A DNA stretch of 9,180 nt from UKL13-2 sp043793345 (GTDB lineage Bacteria; Pseudomonadota; Gammaproteobacteria; Burkholderiales; Usitatibacteraceae): assembly GCA_043793345.1 (NCBI GenBank), contig JAYVXF010000010.1, positions 1-9,180 on the forward strand, in the 5' to 3' direction. Both the position numbers and the translations under genes were made by a program. The notes below the pieces were generated by a model, which did not search any database, was not told where the DNA came from, and worked only from the letters and a program-made list of their open reading frames with translations. Positions 6,625-9,180 of the stretch are shown one piece after another; position 1 is the first letter of the stretch; every line of letters begins with the position of its first letter.

Positions 6625-7626
6625 CTACTCGAGTTTAATTTTGTTGTCTTTGGCGACCTTGGTCCACTTGTCGATTTCCGCCTTGATGCGCTTGGCGCTG
6701 TCGGTTGGATTCAGGTAGCCAGCGATCACGCCTTGTGCATCCATGCGCATTTGTGTATCGGGTGCGGCCAATATTTTTTCCAGCGCGGCGGTGAGTTTGG
6801 CAACGACCGCAGGCGGCGTTTTGGCCGGTGCCAGCAAGCCAAACATCGAGGTCACGATGAAATCGGGCAGGCCGGCTTCGGCGGCCGTCGGCACATCCGG
6901 CAGATTGCTGGAGCGGGACGGCATGGCGACCGCCAGCGCGCGTAAACTGCCCGCCTTGATGTGTTGTTGCGCGGCGGGCATGGTTTCGATCATGGTCTGC
7001 ACCTGACCGCCGATGAGATCATTCATCGCCGGGCCGCTGCCTTTATACGGCACGTGCAGCATGTCGAGCTTGGTCATCGACTTGAACAATTCGCCCGCCA
7101 TGTGTTGCGGCGAGCCATTGCCGGATGAAGCGTATGAAACCCCGGGATTGGCTTTGGTGTACGCGATCAGTTCCTTCAACGTTTTCACCGGCACTTTGGG
7201 ATTGACCACAAACACCAACGGCACCTGCCCCACCACCCCGATGGGCACGAAATCTTTGGCCAGATCGAACGCGAGATTGGGCTGCAATGCAGCGTTGATC
7301 GAGTGACTGGTTAGCGCACCCAGCAACAGTGTGTAACCGTCGGCGGCTGCGGTGGCCGCAGCGGCAGCACCGATCGAGCCGGTCGCACCGGCACGGTTGT
7401 CGACGATCAGTTGCTGACCGAGCGCCTCGGACATTTTCAGCGCGACGATGCGGCCGATCACGTCGGTGGCACCACCCGGCGGGTAGGGGATGATGAGTTT
7501 GATGGGCTTGTTGGGATAGTCCTGCGCCATCAACGGCGCGATTGGACTTGCCGCCGTAAACGTTACGCCGGCCAACAACAACAAACGGACGACACGCTGG
7601 ATGGATTGCGCTGGCGGGAAAATCAT
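6625..7626 (-). CDS. Tripartite tricarboxylate transporter substrate-binding protein, TctC/Bug family (first gene of sugar-acid operon)
   Basis: This 333-residue periplasmic receptor has a signal peptide (R11, R14, hydrophobic core to about 33, likely cleavage after MAQ near residue 35). The mature chain opens DYPNKPIKLIIPYPPGGATD, the classic Bug N-terminus with the ligand-carboxylate loop around 48-57. Further signatures are DNRAGATGSIGA (76-87), ADGYTLLLG, HVPYKGSGPAMNDLIGGQVQ (191-210) and NLPDVPTAAEAGLPDF (241-256). Length is normal for the family. Start ATG 7626 has a strong GGAGGAG (7631-7637) four bases upstream. The dehydratase gene begins 12 bp after its stop, so it heads the operon. 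Bug receptors bind dicarboxylates, aromatic acids, sugar acids or amides. The operon suggests a sugar acid or other hydroxy acid, by inference. No TctA/TctB genes are present, so it is an orphan receptor. Confidence 0.94.
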   Translation of the reverse strand: MIFPPAQSIQRVVRLLLLAGVTFTAASPIAPLMAQDYPNKPIKLIIPYPPGGATDVIGRIVALKMSEALGQQLIVDNRAGATGSIGAAAAATAAADGYTLLLGALTSHSINAALQPNLAFDLAKDFVPIGVVGQVPLVFVVNPKVPVKTLKELIAYTKANPGVSYASSGNGSPQHMAGELFKSMTKLDMLHVPYKGSGPAMNDLIGGQVQTMIETMPAAQQHIKAGSLRALAVAMPSRSSNLPDVPTAAEAGLPDFIVTSMFGLLAPAKTPPAVVAKLTAALEKILAAPDTQMRMDAQGVIAGYLNPTDSAKRIKAEIDKWTKVAKDNKIKLE

Positions 7627-7687
7627 GGAACTCCTCCGATGGTGTTTGTGGTTGCCGCAGGGATGTCACGCGCATCGTCGCACGCAG

Positions 7688-7722
7688 CTTATATTGGCAG
7701 GTTAACAGATACGTGTTTTTTT
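7688..7722 (-). promoter_or_regulatory. Possible promoter of the receptor-dehydratase-dehydrogenase operon
   Basis: A TATAAG box (minus strand, 7688-7693) lies about 60 bases before the receptor ATG. An A7 tract on the minus strand (7716-7722) sits where an UP-like element would be. No convincing -35 hexamer is found at 16-18 bases. If real, the promoter would lie between the 68-bp repeat and the operon; an activator-dependent promoter is possible. Confidence 0.22.
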
Positions 7723-7779
7723 CCATTGAGTACGGTCAGGTATCGGCAGAGGATCCTTCGCAGCGCCGTCGCGCAATCG

Positions 7780-7847
7780 CAAACACAAGCACTGGCGCGG
7801 CGTTTGAGACACAAATGCCCCGCGATGCCCGCCAGTGCTAGACTTTG
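7780..7847. repeat. 68-bp palindromic intergenic repeat, copy 2
   Basis: Same length and orientation as the copy at 3804-3871. The first 27 bases agree except at two positions (CAAACACAAGCACTGG then CGCGGCGTTTG). The right arm CCAGTGCTAG.. .TTTG (7832-7847) agrees except at two positions. The central 25 bases are largely unrelated. Its own arms pair less perfectly than copy 1 (three mismatches near the outer end), but pairing extends by two more G-C pairs inwards (CACTGGCG/CGCCAGTG). It lies between the terminator of the upstream receptor gene and the leader of the sugar-acid operon. Confidence 0.88.
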
Positions 7848-7863
7848 ATCATTTTAAAACCAC

Positions 7864-7894
7864 AAAAAAGAAAGCCCCGCAACGCAGGGCTTTC
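7864..7894 (-). terminator. Rho-independent terminator of the second receptor gene
   Basis: On the minus strand GAAAGCCC and GGGCTTTC form an 8-bp stem (7894-7887 with 7877-7870). The 9-base loop can add an inner GC pair step, and TTTTTT follows at once (7869-7864). It begins 25 bases after the receptor stop codon. On the plus strand no T-run follows, so it acts in the minus direction. It separates the upstream receptor gene from the three-gene operon. Confidence 0.88.
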
Positions 7895-7918
7895 GCAGCG
7901 CGCCCGGCCGATTGAAAC

Positions 7919-8902
7919 TCAATCGAGCTTGATGCCCTTCTTGACGACGATGACTTTCATCTTGTCGTATTCAGCCTTGATCTGCGCGGCAAACTCAGCA
8001 GGAGTATTGGCCAGCGGATCGGCACCTTGCTGCGCCAATTTTTCTCTGGTGGCCGGCGTGTTCACGGCCTTGACGGCTGCGGCGTAGAGCTTATCGATAA
8101 TTTCTTTTGGCGTTTTAGGCGGCGCGACCAGACCGTACCACGCCGGATCATTTACCTCTGGCATGCCGATCTCGGCAAACGTCGGCACATTGGGATAGGC
8201 CGCCAGGCGCTTCGGCGCGGCGACCGCGAGCAGGCGAAACTTGCCAGCGTCGACATGCGACTTGGAGGAGGGCAGGTTGTCGAACAACACCGGCACCTGG
8301 CCACCGAGTACATCGGTAATGGCGGGGCCCGCACCCTTGTAAGGGATGTGAACCATGTCAGTACCAGAGGCTTGCAAAAATAATTCTCCCATCATGTGGC
8401 CGATGCCCGCCGTACCCGAGGTGGCGAAGCTGAATTTACCGGGATTTTTTTTCAGCAGCGCGATGAATTCCTTGATGTCTTTCGCCGCCACCGATGGATG
8501 CACCACGAGGATATTTGGCACCGTCACAAAGTTGGTGACCGGAATGAAATCGGTCAGGTTGTTGTACGGAATGCGCGGGTTCGCAGCCGGGTTGACTGCC
8601 ATCGTGGATACCGTGGCAACGCCCAGGGTGTAGCCGTCGGGTGTGGCCTTGGCGACTTCGTTGGCACCGATCGAGCCGCCACCGCCACCGCGATTTTCGA
8701 TAATGACCGGCTGGCCGAGTTCGCGACCCAGTTGCTCGGCAACGATGCGCGCGACGATGTCGGTGGTGCCGCCTGCGGCGAACGGCACGATCAGCTTCAC
8801 CGGTTTATTCGGATAGGCCTGCGCCGAAACTGCCCCTGGCAGCGTTGCCAGGATCGCGCCCGCGGCGATTAAACAGCGGATCAGCATATTTGTGGATTTC
8901 AT
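7919..8902 (-). CDS. Tripartite tricarboxylate transporter substrate-binding protein, TctC/Bug family (second receptor)
   Basis: This 327-residue periplasmic solute receptor has a signal peptide (K2, R9, hydrophobic core about 11-24, likely cleavage after VSA at residue 27). The mature protein begins QAYPNKPVKLIVPFAAGGTTD. Family signatures seen: the carboxylate-binding loop FAAGGTTDIVAR (41-52), ENRGGGGGSIGANEVAKA (69-86), ATPDGYTL, HIPYKGAGPAITDVLGGQV (185-203) and YPNVPTFAEIGMPE. It shares the fold with the receptor at 6625-7626, but the two differ throughout, so this is not a recent duplication. ATG 8902 is preceded by AAGGAGA at good spacing. A strong terminator follows its stop. The oxidoreductase gene upstream ends 74 bp away with no terminator between, so the two may be co-transcribed. 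Its ligand is unknown. Confidence 0.94.
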   Translation of the reverse strand: MKSTNMLIRCLIAAGAILATLPGAVSAQAYPNKPVKLIVPFAAGGTTDIVARIVAEQLGRELGQPVIIENRGGGGGSIGANEVAKATPDGYTLGVATVSTMAVNPAANPRIPYNNLTDFIPVTNFVTVPNILVVHPSVAAKDIKEFIALLKKNPGKFSFATSGTAGIGHMMGELFLQASGTDMVHIPYKGAGPAITDVLGGQVPVLFDNLPSSKSHVDAGKFRLLAVAAPKRLAAYPNVPTFAEIGMPEVNDPAWYGLVAPPKTPKEIIDKLYAAAVKAVNTPATREKLAQQGADPLANTPAEFAAQIKAEYDKMKVIVVKKGIKLD

Positions 8903-8976
8903 GAATAGGTCTCCTTGTGACGCGTGAGATGTTGGAAATTGAAAACGTAAAAAGTGGCCGTGAATATTTTTTGTAA

Positions 8977-9180
8977 TCAGGGAATCAGCACCGTAGACCC
9001 GGTGGTTTTTCTCGCTTCGAGATCCTGATGCGCTGTTACCGCGTCCTTCAGCGCATAGGTCTGATTGATTTCGATCTTGACGATGCCACGCGCCACCACG
9101 TCGAACAAATCCTTCGCGACGGCAAGCAAATCCGCACGCGTCGCAATGAACGTGTCGACCGTCGGCCGGGTGACGAACAG
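8977..9180 (-). CDS. Quinone oxidoreductase / MDR-family dehydrogenase, C-terminal fragment (5' end outside window)
   Basis: The last 67 residues of a gene entering from the right edge, ending with TGA at 8977-8979. The sequence LFVTRPTVDTFIATRADLLA, then LFDVVARGIVKIEINQTYAL, AVTAHQDLEARKTTGSTVLI and a final P closely fits the C-terminus of NADPH:quinone oxidoreductases of the zeta-crystallin type. In these the HxxLExRKTxGSxVL motif ends the protein. That family reduces quinones or enones with NADPH in the cytoplasm and lacks catalytic zinc. The catalytic and nucleotide-binding parts are outside the window, so the substrate cannot be judged. The receptor gene follows 74 bp downstream on the same strand. 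Confidence 0.85.
   Translation of the reverse strand: MFVTRPTVDTFIATRADLLAVAKDLFDVVARGIVKIEINQTYALKDAVTAHQDLEARKTTGSTVLIP

Noticed and set aside
7043..7726. A 227-codon minus-strand frame overlapping the first receptor gene
   Set aside because: It is out of frame with the receptor, which has a signal peptide, family motifs and a strong ribosome binding site. The alternative has Arg/Cys-rich low-quality sequence and no domain.

Overview
The window looks like a GC-rich betaproteobacterial chromosome segment, most likely order Burkholderiales or a relative. The basis is two orphan Bug/TctC-type periplasmic receptors, a family greatly expanded in that order, an orphan TrpX-like ABC receptor lipoprotein, and GC-rich codon use. 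This is an inference from gene content; no rRNA or marker gene is present.

Every gene I can support lies on the minus strand, so transcription runs from high to low coordinates. In that order: (1) the C-terminal end of a quinone oxidoreductase/zinc-type alcohol dehydrogenase family protein, cut by the window edge (8977-9180); (2) a TctC/Bug solute receptor (7919-8902) closed by a clear rho-independent terminator (about 7864-7894); (3) a 292-bp intergenic region with a 68-bp imperfect palindrome (7780-7847) and the leader of the next operon; (4) a tight three-gene operon: a second TctC/Bug receptor (6625-7626), an IlvD/Edd-family sugar-acid-type dehydratase (4846-6612) and a 3-hydroxyacyl-CoA-dehydrogenase-family NAD enzyme (3900-4853, start re-assigned), with a 12-bp gap and an 8-bp overlap; (5) a 249-bp intergenic region with the second 68-bp palindrome (3804-3871); (6) a NarL-type response regulator (2973-3650) overlapping a 7TMR-DISM-like histidine kinase (1037-3064); (7) a short intergenic region with a possible degenerate third repeat and a hairpin; (8) a PF04392-type ABC substrate-binding lipoprotein running off the left edge (1-899).

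Functionally, the three-gene operon reads as capture of a small carboxylate or sugar acid in the periplasm, its dehydration to a 2-keto-3-deoxy acid by a [2Fe-2S] enzyme, and an NAD-linked oxidation of a hydroxy acid or hydroxyacyl-CoA. No TctA/TctB membrane components are present, so the receptors would have to use a transporter encoded elsewhere. The two-component system has a periplasmic module resembling a carbohydrate-binding jelly roll. It could sense a related ligand, but nothing in the sequence ties it directly to the operon.

The most unusual signal is the pair of equal-length 68-bp palindromic repeats. They sit in the same orientation at the two ends of the three-gene operon, and a weaker third relative lies just after the kinase gene. 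No rRNA, tRNA, CRISPR array, transposase or integrase gene was seen.
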